Shown: positions 18,837 through 28,641 of the stretch, piece by piece
How the letters are laid out: every line of letters begins with the position of its first letter
How positions within the stretch are numbered: the first letter of the stretch is position 1
NCBI GenBank assembly: GCA_902624785.1
Contig: CACNYU010000002.1
Location: 1-64,000 of the forward strand
Direction: 5' to 3'
DNA from: an uncultured Prochlorococcus sp.
Lineage (GTDB): Bacteria > Cyanobacteriota > Cyanobacteriia > PCC-6307 > Cyanobiaceae
Length of the DNA: 64,000 bases
Notes under the pieces: model-generated
What the model saw: the letters and a program-made list of their open reading frames with translations, nothing else
Told to the model about the DNA's origin: nothing
The model's database searches: none
Made by a program: the position numbers and the translations under genes

Positions 18837-19124
18837 GTGGATAAAAAACCTATTCATGTTATTGCTAAAGATCTTGGCATAGATGCTAAAAAAGTTATTA
18901 ACGCATGCAACCAGATTGGAATTTATGCAAAGGGAGCATCAAAGAGGCTAGATTATAGAGAGGAAGAAAAAATTAAATATTATTTTAATAATGGAAAAAA
19001 TGTAGCTAATGAGGTTATAGATATAAAGATAAATTCTTTAAATGAGAGTAAAAATGATAATGAATTTATTAATAAATCAAATAATAATAAATATTTTCCA
19101 AATAGATTAATCAAAGCAATGTAA
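18837..19124 (+). CDS. Free-standing IF2 N-terminal-domain protein
   Basis: A GTG start opens a 95-residue protein whose first 45 residues (KPIHVIAKDLGIDAKKVINA, then CNQIGIYAKGASKRL) match the IF2_N helical module normally found at the N-terminus of translation initiation factor IF-2. The rest is Asn/Lys-rich and probably disordered. There is no GTPase domain. Such modules bind RNA or ribosomes; the role of the isolated domain is unknown. It is not a broken infB, because its ends are clean. Confidence 0.65.
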   Translation: MDKKPIHVIAKDLGIDAKKVINACNQIGIYAKGASKRLDYREEEKIKYYFNNGKNVANEVIDIKINSLNESKNDNEFINKSNNNKYFPNRLIKAM

Positions 19125-19208
19125 AAATTGCGTTTTATAGAATAAATCCCTATTTAATAATCACGCATAAAACATTTTTTTAGATATCATAAGTAAAATT
19201 ACTTAATT

Positions 19209-19619
19209 ATGAATAATAACGAGATTTTAAATACTTTAGATGAATCTTGGTCCAAACAAAGGTTGATCGAAAAGATTAAGAAAGGTCAAAATCCTGAACA
19301 AATTGTGAGGGATTTTATTAATGAGAATAGAAATGATTTAGATATAATAATTAAATTATTAAATCAGCAAGAAAATAATGTTCTTAGTTATATGGAAACG
19401 ATCGCTAATTGTGAAATTAATTTAATAAAGGAGTTAAGAAAGAAACAACATGTTCCAAATATTCAAATTGCAAAAAATTTCAATCCTATAAATCCAATAG
19501 TAAAAATTTACAAAGAATTTCACCTGTCTTTATTTATGAAAAAGTGGAGTAATCAATTTGTAATTGGAATTTTAATCATGATTTCTATAATATCTTTGAC
19601 CAAACAAGCTTGGGCATAA
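19209..19619 (+). CDS. Tail-anchored hypothetical protein
   Basis: The 136-residue protein is mostly helical and charged (MNNNEILNTLDESWSKQRLI...), with a single C-terminal membrane helix (FVIGILIMISIISLTKQAWA), so it should be tail-anchored. It ends 38 bases before the DNA-repair cluster on the same strand, but nothing ties it functionally to that cluster. Confidence 0.6.
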   Translation: MNNNEILNTLDESWSKQRLIEKIKKGQNPEQIVRDFINENRNDLDIIIKLLNQQENNVLSYMETIANCEINLIKELRKKQHVPNIQIAKNFNPINPIVKIYKEFHLSLFMKKWSNQFVIGILIMISIISLTKQAWA

Positions 19620-19657
19620 TTCGTTAAATTAATTTATATGGATTTCATTTAAATTGA

Positions 19658-20647
19658 TTGGTTAACTCTAAACAAAATTTAATTACCCAAAAAAGTAAAG
19701 GATTATATTGCGAATCAGCAAATATCTGGATAGATCCATATAAACCAGTTGAAAAAGCGATAATATCACATGCTCATTCTGATCACTTCAGCAAGGGATG
19801 CGGAGAATATATTTGTTCAATCGAAACTGGTTTTTTATTAAGAAAAAGATTTGGAAATAATATAAATTTAAAAGTTATTGATTATGATAAAAAATTATTA
19901 ATTAATGGTATAAATTTCTCATTACATCCTTCTGGGCATATTTTAGGTTCTTCTCAAATAAAGATAATGGCAGGTTCTGAGAAATGGTTAATAACAGGTG
20001 ACCTTAAAAGACAAAAAGATAATACTTGCGAAAGTTATGAAAGAATAAAATCCGATTTTTTAATATGCGAATCAACATTTGGATTACCTATATTTAATTG
20101 GGAATCAACCGACAAGATTATAGATGACATTACAAATTGGGTTAGTCAATCTGAAGATTCAACATCAATTCTTTTTTGTTATTCCTTAGGTAAAGCTCAA
20201 AGATTATTAAGTCATCTAAATAGCAAAAACTTTAAAAATATTTATGTACACAAAAGCATTAAGAAAATGAACTTAATATACAAAAAATTCGGTGTCGAAC
20301 ATTTAGAAGCAAAGATTTTTGATAATGACTTAGAAATAAATAATCTTAAAAATAACTTATTATTACTTCCGCTTTCATTAAATAATAAAAATTTCTTGAA
20401 AAAATTTAAAAAAGTAAAAACTGGTTTTGCAAGTGGTTGGATGTCTATAAGAGCATTAAAAAAAAGATCTGGCTTTGATAAGGGATTTGCTATTTCTGAT
20501 CATGCAGATTGGAATGGCTTAATCAAAACCATAAAAGAATCAAAAGCAAAAAATATTTTTCTCAATCATGGAGATGGAGAATCATTAGCTAAATTCCTAA
20601 GAGATAAAGAAGATTTTAATATTAAACAATTAAAAGAAATCAAATGA
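19658..20647 (+). CDS. Ligase-associated MBL-fold exonuclease
   Basis: This 329-residue metallo-beta-lactamase/beta-CASP-type nuclease begins at TTG (VNSKQNLITQKSKGLYC). The metal motif HAHSDHF (near residue 39) and HPSGHILGSSQ, then TGDLKRQ, are clear. It is the first gene of a four-gene cluster with ATP-dependent ligase, Lhr-like helicase and phosphoesterase, the ligase-associated DNA damage response set. Its stop overlaps the ligase start by 4 bases (ATGA). Confidence 0.88.
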   Translation: MVNSKQNLITQKSKGLYCESANIWIDPYKPVEKAIISHAHSDHFSKGCGEYICSIETGFLLRKRFGNNINLKVIDYDKKLLINGINFSLHPSGHILGSSQIKIMAGSEKWLITGDLKRQKDNTCESYERIKSDFLICESTFGLPIFNWESTDKIIDDITNWVSQSEDSTSILFCYSLGKAQRLLSHLNSKNFKNIYVHKSIKKMNLIYKKFGVEHLEAKIFDNDLEINNLKNNLLLLPLSLNNKNFLKKFKKVKTGFASGWMSIRALKKRSGFDKGFAISDHADWNGLIKTIKESKAKNIFLNHGDGESLAKFLRDKEDFNIKQLKEIK

Positions 20648-22278
20648 GCCTTAATAAATTTTCTAAATTATTTGAAGAATTAGATTCAAATAATAGTACT
20701 AATAAAAAAGTTAATGCTTTAACTAAATACTTTAAAGAAAATAGTAATTTAGATAATATTTGGACAATATATTTATTAATAGGTAAGAGGAATAAAAGAT
20801 TTATAAGTGGTAAATCACTTAGAGAGTATTATGCAGATATTTATAAAATGCCTACATGGTTAATAGAAACTTGTTATGCAAAAGTTGGAGATTCAGCAGA
20901 AGTTATTTCTTTGCTTTTACAAGATAAATTATTAGAAAAAGATATTAAAGAGGATATATCTCTAGATCAATTAATAAATAAAATCCTTCCAAAATTATAC
21001 AAATTGGATGAAAATAAAAAAAAATCCTACATTAAACTTCTATGGGAAAAAAACACAAAAGATAATCAATTAGTTTTTAATAAAATCCTCACAGGTACAT
21101 TCAGGATAGGAGTATCTAAAGGTCTTGTAATAAAAGCCATATCAAATATGATTAAAATCGATGAATCTATAATTCTTCATAGGCTAATGGGTGATTTTGA
21201 ACCAAATGAAGAAACATATATGTTTTTAATTAATCAAAAATTAGAACTAAAAGAACTTGATTATAAACCTTACCCTTTTCAATTAGCCAATACATTTGAT
21301 GAGAAGATTAAAGAAACAACATTAATAAATGAATATCAATTTGAATCAAAATGGGACGGCATTAGAAGTCAAATAATAAAAAGATCTAACAATATATCAA
21401 TATGGACAAGAGGTGAAGAGTTAGTTAATAAAACTTTTCCTGAATTATTAAAGATAATATCAAATTTTAAAAATGACTTTGTTTTAGATGGTGAAATTTT
21501 AATTTGGGATGAAAAAAAAAATTGCCCCAAAGATTTTTCACAATTACAGAAGAGACTTGGAAGAAAATCACCCTCTATAAAAATTCAAAAAGATTTACCG
21601 GTAGTTTTTATTGCATATGATATTTTAGAAATCAATGGAAATGATATAAGAAGTAAAACTTTAAGTGAGAGAAGAAATATTCTTGAAGAAAAATTGTTAA
21701 ATTCCATATCAAAAGATCCATCTATTATTTCTGAAAAGATAAAAATTACGAAATTGCTAAAAATAAATAACTGGGATGATGTAGAAGAAGCAAAAAACTC
21801 TTCTAGGGAAATAAATACTGAAGGTTTAGTTATAAAAAATAAAAATTCTAAATATTTACCTGGGAGGAAGAGAGGTAGTTGGTGGAAATATAAAATAGAT
21901 CCGATGCAACTTGATGGGGTTTTAATTTATGCGAGACCTGGAAGCGGAAAAAGGGCTGATTTATATACTGACTATAGTTTTGCTATTTGGAAGAATAATG
22001 AACTTATAAAATTTGCAAATGCTTATTCAGGACTTAATAATGAAGAAATTAGAGAATTAGATAAATGGATTAGAAAAAATACATTAGAAAGATATGGGCC
22101 AGTAAGATCTGTTAAGCCTGAATTAGTATTTGAAATATCATTTGATAATATACAAATTTCTAAACGTCATAAAGCAGGAATTGCCTTAAGATTTCCAAGA
22201 ATAACAAAATGGAGAAAAGATAAAAACATAATGGATGCAGATAATTTAGAAAATGCAATAAAAATGATAAAAAATTAA
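20644..22278 (+). CDS. ATP-dependent DNA ligase
   Basis: This 544-residue ligase has the adenylation motif KWDG (Lys236 is the expected AMP acceptor), DGEILIWD, a nucleotidyltransferase core motif IAYDILE, EGLVIKN, and GSWWKYKIDP. An N-terminal helical DNA-binding domain and a C-terminal OB fold (KPELVFEISFDNIQ, SKRHKAGIALRFPR) complete it. Bacteria replicate with the NAD-dependent LigA, so this is an accessory repair ligase. It overlaps the exonuclease gene by 4 bases and precedes the helicase by 2. Confidence 0.93.
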   Translation: MSLNKFSKLFEELDSNNSTNKKVNALTKYFKENSNLDNIWTIYLLIGKRNKRFISGKSLREYYADIYKMPTWLIETCYAKVGDSAEVISLLLQDKLLEKDIKEDISLDQLINKILPKLYKLDENKKKSYIKLLWEKNTKDNQLVFNKILTGTFRIGVSKGLVIKAISNMIKIDESIILHRLMGDFEPNEETYMFLINQKLELKELDYKPYPFQLANTFDEKIKETTLINEYQFESKWDGIRSQIIKRSNNISIWTRGEELVNKTFPELLKIISNFKNDFVLDGEILIWDEKKNCPKDFSQLQKRLGRKSPSIKIQKDLPVVFIAYDILEINGNDIRSKTLSERRNILEEKLLNSISKDPSIISEKIKITKLLKINNWDDVEEAKNSSREINTEGLVIKNKNSKYLPGRKRGSWWKYKIDPMQLDGVLIYARPGSGKRADLYTDYSFAIWKNNELIKFANAYSGLNNEEIRELDKWIRKNTLERYGPVRSVKPELVFEISFDNIQISKRHKAGIALRFPRITKWRKDKNIMDADNLENAIKMIKN

Positions 22279-22280
22279 TT

Positions 22281-24758
22281 ATGAAAAAAATATTTGAAAA
22301 GGATCCAGAGAATCATATTATAAGATTTTTCAAGAAAAACAATTGGCAACCATTAGACTTTCAAATTAAGGCCTGGGAATCTTATTTAAAAGGTGAAAGT
22401 GGAATTATACAAGTTCCAACAGGTTGCGGCAAAACTTATGCAGCCTTAATGGGACCACTTTTAAAATTAAAAGAACTAAAGTGTTCAAAAGGTATAAATA
22501 TTTTATTAGTTACTCCATTAAAAGCTTTAAGTAGAGATTTAAAAAAATCTATAATTACTGTTACTAAATCTTTCGATGATAATATTAAAGTAGGAATTAG
22601 AAATGGTGATACATCTAATTATGAGAGGAGAAAGCAAATAATTAAACCTCCTAACATTTTAATAACAACTCCTGAATCATTAACTTTATTAATTGCGAGT
22701 AAAGAGTCGAATAAATTATTTACTAATTTATTTTCAATTATTATTGATGAATGGCATGAATTAATGGGTTGCAAAAGAGGTAATCAATGTGAACTAGCTT
22801 TAAGTTGGCTAAGAGGAAATAATCCAAATATTCAAATATGGGCTATGAGCGCAACTATTGGAAATATAAATGATGCCGCTAGTTCAATATTAGGATTAAG
22901 CTCTAAACAGCCTAAAATAATTAAAAGTAATTTAATTAAAAAAATAGAAATTCAAAGTGTTATTCCAGATGACATTGGTACATTTCCATGGAGTGGTCAT
23001 TTAGGAATTAAAAGTCATAAATCACTTTTAAAAAAAATTGATAAAGATAAAAGCACATTAATATTCACAAATACAAGGAATCAATCTGAAAGATGGTTTC
23101 AATGCCTAAGATATTTTAACCCAGAAATGGAAGATAATATTGCTCTGCATCATGGCTCATTAGATAAAGATGCTAGAAAATCAGTGGAAGAAGGAGTTAA
23201 AAAGGGGTTTATAAAATGGGTAGTTTGTACTAGTTCTCTAGATTTGGGAGTTGATTTTCAACCGGTAGAACAAATCGTTCAAATAGGAAGTGCTAAAAAC
23301 ATAGGTCGTCTTATTCAAAGGGCTGGCAGAAGCGCGCATAAACCTGGAGGTATATCAAAAATATTATTTATGCCAACAAATGCTCTTGAATTATTAGAAA
23401 TTAGTGCTATGCGAAGGTTGATAAATAAAGGGATTACAGAAAAAATAAATATTCCTGAAATGTCATATGATGTACTTCTACAGCATTTAGTGACTTTAGC
23501 TTGTGGGCCTGGTTTTAATCCAAACATAGAAAAAGAAAGAATAAAAAATTGCTTCAGTTATAGAAATTTAAAAGATGAAGATTGGCAATGGTGCTTGGAC
23601 TTCTTAGAGTATGGAGGAAGATGTCTTAAAGCCTATCCAAAATACAAAAAGATAGAAAAAAGTTATGAATTTAATAGTAAAAAAAATTTTACATATATAG
23701 TAAAAGATAAATCATTAATTAGAATTCATAAATTTAATATTGGAACAATTACAAGTGATAAATCAGTTCAGGTTAAATATTTAAAAGGAAAATCACTTGG
23801 AAGCTTGGAAGAGAATTTCGCTTCAAAATTAAAGATTGGTGATACTTTTTTCTTTGCAGGTAAAATGCTTGAATTTATAAAAATTAGAGATATGATTTTG
23901 TATGTAAAAAAGTCGTCCAAAAAAAATTCAAAGATCCCAGCTTGGATTGGAGGACAAATGGTTATATCTGATCTACTAAGTAAAAACATAAGAAAAGAAA
24001 TAAGTCTTACCAATCAAATATTTAAATTTAAGGGATTTATTAATGAAGAATTGAAATCTTTATTGCCAATATTGGGTAAGCAGAAGGAGATTTCCAATAT
24101 CCCAAAGGAGAACCAATTACTTGCAGAAATTTATTCTTATAAAGGTTTTAAAACACTATTCGTTTTTCCTTTAGAAGGCAAATTTGTCAATGAAGGTATT
24201 GCATTCTTATGGGCATTAAGATTTGCAAATATGAATAAATCTACTTTTAGTATTACTGCAAATGATTTCGGATTTAGTTTAACTTCAAAAGAAAACTATG
24301 ATTTTTCATTATTAAAAAGTAATTTATCCTATTTTATGAATAGTAAAAATATTGCGGAAGATTTGGAAAATGCAATAAATTTTTCAGAATTAACGAAAAA
24401 TAAATTTAAAAATATTGCTCAAATAAGCGGATTAGTCAATAATAATAATCCATCTAAATTAAAAACATCTAGTCAATTAAGCATTAGCTCAAATTTATTA
24501 TTTGAAGTTTTTAATAAGTACGAAAATAATCATTTATTACTTAAACAATCATATTATGAAGTAAAAAAACAACAATTAGAAATTGACCGAATAAATTCCT
24601 GTATTCAAAGAATGAGCAAATTAGATATTATTCTTAATGAAACAAAGTATCCTAGCCCATTTGCATTTCCATTACTTGTAGAAAGGTTAAACAATACATT
24701 AAGTAATGAAACAATAGAAGAAAGAGTAAATAAATTAATAAAATCTTATGAAAAATAA
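22281..24758 (+). CDS. Ligase-associated Lhr-like DEXH helicase
   Basis: This 825-residue superfamily 2 helicase shows Walker A VPTGCGKTY (about residues 47-55), the DEWH box, motif III AMSATIG, and motif VI QRAGRSAH. The winged-helix and C-terminal beta-rich region are those of the Lhr-core family. In Pseudomonas putida a homologous cluster (Lhr, MPE, Exo, Lig) has been biochemically studied as a nucleic-acid repair set. It starts 2 bases after the ligase and overlaps the phosphoesterase gene by 11 bases. Confidence 0.9.
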   Translation: MKKIFEKDPENHIIRFFKKNNWQPLDFQIKAWESYLKGESGIIQVPTGCGKTYAALMGPLLKLKELKCSKGINILLVTPLKALSRDLKKSIITVTKSFDDNIKVGIRNGDTSNYERRKQIIKPPNILITTPESLTLLIASKESNKLFTNLFSIIIDEWHELMGCKRGNQCELALSWLRGNNPNIQIWAMSATIGNINDAASSILGLSSKQPKIIKSNLIKKIEIQSVIPDDIGTFPWSGHLGIKSHKSLLKKIDKDKSTLIFTNTRNQSERWFQCLRYFNPEMEDNIALHHGSLDKDARKSVEEGVKKGFIKWVVCTSSLDLGVDFQPVEQIVQIGSAKNIGRLIQRAGRSAHKPGGISKILFMPTNALELLEISAMRRLINKGITEKINIPEMSYDVLLQHLVTLACGPGFNPNIEKERIKNCFSYRNLKDEDWQWCLDFLEYGGRCLKAYPKYKKIEKSYEFNSKKNFTYIVKDKSLIRIHKFNIGTITSDKSVQVKYLKGKSLGSLEENFASKLKIGDTFFFAGKMLEFIKIRDMILYVKKSSKKNSKIPAWIGGQMVISDLLSKNIRKEISLTNQIFKFKGFINEELKSLLPILGKQKEISNIPKENQLLAEIYSYKGFKTLFVFPLEGKFVNEGIAFLWALRFANMNKSTFSITANDFGFSLTSKENYDFSLLKSNLSYFMNSKNIAEDLENAINFSELTKNKFKNIAQISGLVNNNNPSKLKTSSQLSISSNLLFEVFNKYENNHLLLKQSYYEVKKQQLEIDRINSCIQRMSKLDIILNETKYPSPFAFPLLVERLNNTLSNETIEERVNKLIKSYEK

Positions 24759-25407
24759 TAAAACATTCTCTTACATTAATTTTTCTTGGCATGGTACCAA
24801 ATTAGAACTACATGCTAGTCAAGTTCTATTTATACCCATAACAGGGGAATTGCTAATAAGTGACGTACATATTGGGAAAGCAGAGTATTTTCAATTGAAT
24901 GGTATTCCTCTAACAAATAATGAAGACGAAAATAATATTAATCGAATTTATAAGTTAATAAATCAATTCAAACCAAGAAAATTAATTATTTTAGGAGATT
25001 TATTTCATAGTAGGTACTCCCTAAATAAAAATCTTATTTATAAATTGGAAAGACTTTTTAAAATGTTTAAAAATAAAATTGAATTAATAGAAGGAAATCA
25101 TGATAGAGGTTGTCAAATAAATTATATTTCTTACTTAAAAGAAAAAAAATCATTAAACCTTATCTTTACTCATGAACCCAGGACTAAAAAAGACAAAAAT
25201 ATATTAAATATTTGTGGACATTATCACCCAAAATTAATTTTAAAAAACAGCCAAGATAAACTTTCTTTTAAATGTTTTGCTTTTGATTCACTTAACAATA
25301 ATCTATATCTTCCATCATTTGGTGATTTGACTGGTGGTTTTTTGTGTAAAAAACATTTTAAGAAATGGGCATTAATTTCTGAAAATGACATTGTTGAAAT
25401 TAATTAG
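24748..25407 (+). CDS. pdeM: Ligase-associated metallophosphoesterase (PdeM-type)
   Basis: This 219-residue calcineurin-like phosphoesterase shows SDVHIGKAEYF, LGDLFHSRYS, EGNHDRG, THEPR and CGHYHPKL in order, the full binuclear metal site. In P. putida the homologue is a manganese-dependent single-strand DNA endonuclease. It is the last gene of the cluster, overlapping the helicase by 11 bases, so all four should be one operon. Confidence 0.88.
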   Translation: MKNNKTFSYINFSWHGTKLELHASQVLFIPITGELLISDVHIGKAEYFQLNGIPLTNNEDENNINRIYKLINQFKPRKLIILGDLFHSRYSLNKNLIYKLERLFKMFKNKIELIEGNHDRGCQINYISYLKEKKSLNLIFTHEPRTKKDKNILNICGHYHPKLILKNSQDKLSFKCFAFDSLNNNLYLPSFGDLTGGFLCKKHFKKWALISENDIVEIN

Positions 25408-25499
25408 ATAAATTTCAAGTGATAAAAAATTGGTACAAACATACCCTTGTTTTTATAAATAAATTTGCGTTATAAAAAAAATAAACTATAAATATTGAC

Positions 25500-25799
25500 A
25501 TGAAAAAGTTATTTTGCTCGATTTTTTCCACATTATTTATATTGCCGTATTACGCCTTAGCCAATGAGTCTTTTTCTGTAGAAATTGAAGCATTAACCTT
25601 AATAATGAAAGAATATAAGAATAATAATTCAGGGCATAATGAAACAAAATTGATCAGTCCAAGTTATATGGCTTTTAAGCAGGATGAATGTAATGCAAAG
25701 GTTGAAGTAACAGAAAATAGTGGATTACAAATTAAAACCATGCAGTCATTCAATGTAAATGTATGCAAAAAAGAAATTAATAGAGCTCTAAACAATTAA
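25500..25799 (+). CDS. Small exported protein
   Basis: This 99-residue protein has a clear signal peptide (MKKLFCSIFSTLFILPYYALA, cleavage after ALA) and a mature domain of about 78 residues with two Cys that could pair. No family is recognised. It stands 90 bases after the repair cluster. Confidence 0.6.
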   Translation: MKKLFCSIFSTLFILPYYALANESFSVEIEALTLIMKEYKNNNSGHNETKLISPSYMAFKQDECNAKVEVTENSGLQIKTMQSFNVNVCKKEINRALNN

Positions 25800-25868
25800 C
25801 ATTTATGTTACATAATTGACAAATAAATTATTAATTTTACCTGTTTTACTAAGTAATTTAACTTAAAG

Positions 25869-26161
25869 TTATCCATAAGAGCTTTACATAAAAGTCATAA
25901 TTCCTGATTTAAATTAATTTAATTTTTTATATTATTTATAGTCGATTCATTTAAGTTGAAAGACAATAAATAATTATCATAGGAATAATTATTTTTATTT
26001 CTAAAAATAATTAGTTAAAAAAAAAATAGAATAAATCAAAAAAAAATATTTTTTTTAATGAAAAATATATTTTTTAAAAAATTTTAATAAAATTTGACTT
26101 TTGTTAGTAAGCCTTAAGAAAACAAAGATTTATTTAATTTTTTTCCACAAGTTTTTCCACA
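25869..26161 (+). other. Gene-free region with DnaA-box-like sites
   Basis: Between 25800 and 26215 no gene is seen. The sequence is extremely AT-rich and contains TTATCCATA (25869-25877) and two direct copies of TTTTCCACA (26141-26149 and 26153-26161) 12 bases apart. These resemble the DnaA box TTATCCACA. The chromosomal origin of Prochlorococcus is expected beside dnaN, which is not here, so a secondary DnaA-binding site is the most I would propose. Confidence 0.35.
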
Positions 26162-26215
26162 TTTCAAATTTTTTTTGGAAATGTTTTATTTATCTTAAAA
26201 GAATACAAAATTTAA

Positions 26216-26368
26216 CTAATATTTCTTTTTTTCTGAAACTTTCTGTAGTTCAGTATTTGACATGAGTGCTTCTATTTGAGCTAATACTTTTTGAAGCTCA
26301 TCAGTCTTATTTAGAGATGATTCAGCAACTTTTCTAAGTTTTTCTAACTGTTCCTGAGTTTTGTTCAT
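26216..26368 (-). CDS. Small coiled-coil protein, 50 residues
   Basis: The frame from ATG 26366-26368 to TAG 26216-26218 reads MNKTQEQLEKLRKVAESSLN and continues with TDELQKVLAQIEALM. Regular heptads of Leu/Ile make it a short coiled coil. No family is recognised. Confidence 0.55.
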   Translation of the reverse strand: MNKTQEQLEKLRKVAESSLNKTDELQKVLAQIEALMSNTELQKVSEKKKY

Positions 26369-26526
26369 ATTTAATTTATTAAATTGATCAATTAAAAATG
26401 ATGTAATAAAGAAATTTTCTAGATCACAATAGTATATTTACTCTTTTTTTTTAAAAGTCAAATAAAATTTTTTACATTATAAATATAAAATTGTATAAAA
26501 TCATGTAAAAAACAAGAAGCTTATCT

Positions 26527-26637
26527 TTAAGAGTAAAAAACAGGTAATCCAAAAGTAGCAGTTGTTATTAGAGCTCCTGCAAAAATGATGAATGGTAAAT
26601 AAGGAAAGTTGGTCAAAGTAAAAAATAAATTTTTCAT
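26527..26637 (-). CDS. Small membrane peptide, 36 residues
   Basis: The frame from ATG 26637 encodes MKNLFFTLTNFPYLPFIIFA and then GALITTATFGLPVFYS, a single hydrophobic helix. The size recalls small thylakoid subunits, but I cannot match it to one. It lies upstream of another small membrane frame on the same strand. Confidence 0.45.
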   Translation of the reverse strand: MKNLFFTLTNFPYLPFIIFAGALITTATFGLPVFYS

Positions 26638-26688
26638 ACTATATAGGTATTTATACCAACTGTCTAGTTTACAGGTACATTTTTTACA

Positions 26689-26823
26689 CTAATATTGTAT
26701 TCCAAAAAATATTACAAAAAAAAGAATAAGAGAAGTTAAAAAGCCAAAACTAATTAAGGGGCCAATAATACCTGTATTAATAAATTTAAAAAAATTAAAC
26801 TTAATATTTTTGGATTTCTCCAT
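26689..26823 (-). CDS. Small membrane peptide, 44 residues
   Basis: The frame from ATG 26823 has a basic head (MEKSKNIKFNFFKF) and one long membrane helix rich in Phe, Ile and Leu. It lies between pstB's end and the 36-residue frame, all on the minus strand. No family is recognised. Confidence 0.45.
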   Translation of the reverse strand: MEKSKNIKFNFFKFINTGIIGPLISFGFLTSLILFFVIFFGIQY

Positions 26824-26935
26824 TAAATTAATATACTTTTTCTCAGCTTAAATTGATGAATTACATAAAGCAAGAAAAATTGATCTAATTAAATGTAGTT
26901 TTTACCTCAATGTCCTATAAATTATTTTCATGCAA

Positions 26936-27739
26936 TCATCCAAATTTGCCAGATATATACTCTTGAGTAGATTTTTCTTTAGGTGAATTAAATATTTTGC
27001 TCGTAGAGCCATACTCCGCTAAGTAACCAATTTTTCCACCATCTCCCTCTTCATATTCTATTGCATTAAAGAATGCAGTCATATCACTAACTCGAAGTGC
27101 TTGTTGCATATTGTGAGTAACAATAATAATCGTGAAATTCTTTTTCAATTCATGCATTGTCTCTTCAATTTTTAAAGTTGAAATTGGATCTAAAGCTGAA
27201 CAAGGTTCATCCATTAATATTACTTGAGGCTCAATTGCAATCGTTCTAGCTATGCATAATCTTTGTTGTTGTCCGCCTGATAATGAATAGCCACTATCAT
27301 CTAATTTATCCTTACATTCATCCCATAAAGCTGCCTTGATCAAAGAATTTTCAACAAGCTCATCCATATTTCCTACATAACCATTTATCCTGGCACCAAA
27401 AGCAATATTTTCATATATGGATTTTGGAAAAGGGTTAGGCTGTTGAAATACCATTCCTATCCTTCTTCTAACTTCAACAGGATCAATCTTTTTATCATAA
27501 ATATTAATACCATCAAACATTACCGTTCCTTTTAAGGAACAATTAGGAATTAGATCATTCATCCTATTGAGCGAGCGTAATACTGTAGACTTTCCGCATC
27601 CAGAAGGGCCTATTAAAGAGGTAATACAGCCTTTTTTAAAGTCACAAAATATATTTTTAACCACCTCAAAAGAGCCATAACTTATTGAAACATTATCTAA
27701 AGAAATGATTTTATTTTTTTGTTTTTTATTTTTTATCAT
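26936..27739 (-). CDS. pstB: Phosphate ABC transporter ATP-binding protein
   Basis: PstB powers high-affinity phosphate uptake. The 267-residue protein has Walker [10 protein letters not shown] (44-52), signature LSGGQQQR, Walker [14 protein letters not shown] and the H-loop VTHNMQQA. It follows pstA immediately (stop and start adjacent). The order arsR-pstC-pstA-pstB on one strand suggests a single operon; pstS is separate. Confidence 0.96.
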   Translation of the reverse strand: MIKNKKQKNKIISLDNVSISYGSFEVVKNIFCDFKKGCITSLIGPSGCGKSTVLRSLNRMNDLIPNCSLKGTVMFDGINIYDKKIDPVEVRRRIGMVFQQPNPFPKSIYENIAFGARINGYVGNMDELVENSLIKAALWDECKDKLDDSGYSLSGGQQQRLCIARTIAIEPQVILMDEPCSALDPISTLKIEETMHELKKNFTIIIVTHNMQQALRVSDMTAFFNAIEYEEGDGGKIGYLAEYGSTSKIFNSPKEKSTQEYISGKFG

Positions 27740-28639
27740 TTATATCCTTTTTTCATTAGTTGTTATGTTCGCAAGGATTCTTGCAAATATATTTACAAAT
27801 AATATCGATAATACGAGTATAAAGGAAGCTGCCCAAGCTAATTTATTTTGAACATCATAAGGTTCAAGTGCGAAATTATAAATTAAGACAGAAAGAGAAC
27901 CCATTTCATAAAATAAATCCTCAAAACCAGATACATAATAATAAGAAAAAAGTGCAGTAAAAATTAAAGGTGCAGTTTCCCCTGCAGCTCTTGCAATCCC
28001 AAGCACAACTCCTGTAGCGATTGATCTAAATGCTGCTGGAAGAGTTATTCTCAAAATAGTAGTATACATGCTTGCACCAATGCCCAGAGAGGCCTGCCTT
28101 AACTCATTTGGCACTAATTTTAGACCTTCATCGGTTGTCTTTATAACTGATGGAAGCATCAATATAGATAAAGCGATACCTCCTGCAAGGCCACTGTAAG
28201 TACTGCCAAATATTATTTTAGTTGAAACTATAAGTGCATATATAAATACCCCAGCAATAATTGAAGGAACTCCAGCTAAAACGTTCACTCCAAATCTAAT
28301 AAATCTAGCGAATAAACCTCCTTTAGAATACTCAGCAAGATAAATACCTCCTCCCATCCCTATGGGTATAGCAATTAGAGAGGCAATTGAAGTTATTATT
28401 AATGTCCCAACAAGAGCGGGATTTATTCCTCCTGCACTAAATTCATCTCCAGGAGGATTAGGTTCAAGAGTAAATAAATCAAGGTTTATTTGGGACCCTC
28501 CTTTAAACAAAATATAGGAAACAACTAGAAATAAAGGTAAAATCGCAAAAAGAGCAAAAAGGAAAGATATTGAGGTAAGAAATATATCCGTTATATTTCT
28601 CGATGATTTGTTTTGATAAAAGAGATTGTGATTTTGCAT
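27740..28639 (-). CDS. pstA: Phosphate ABC transporter permease PstA
   Basis: This 299-residue inner-membrane permease has about six helices and the typical GMGGGIYLAEY and ALGIGAS-type cytoplasmic loop (here QASLGIGASMYTTILRITLP) that contacts PstB. It is 2 bases after pstC and directly abuts pstB. Confidence 0.94.
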   Translation of the reverse strand: MQNHNLFYQNKSSRNITDIFLTSISFLFALFAILPLFLVVSYILFKGGSQINLDLFTLEPNPPGDEFSAGGINPALVGTLIITSIASLIAIPIGMGGGIYLAEYSKGGLFARFIRFGVNVLAGVPSIIAGVFIYALIVSTKIIFGSTYSGLAGGIALSILMLPSVIKTTDEGLKLVPNELRQASLGIGASMYTTILRITLPAAFRSIATGVVLGIARAAGETAPLIFTALFSYYYVSGFEDLFYEMGSLSVLIYNFALEPYDVQNKLAWAASFILVLSILFVNIFARILANITTNEKRI

Positions 28640-28641
28640 TT

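Noticed and set aside
25800..26215. Chromosomal replication origin
   Set aside because: DnaA-box-like sites are present, but dnaA, dnaN and the usual origin neighbours are absent, so I report only a site cluster.
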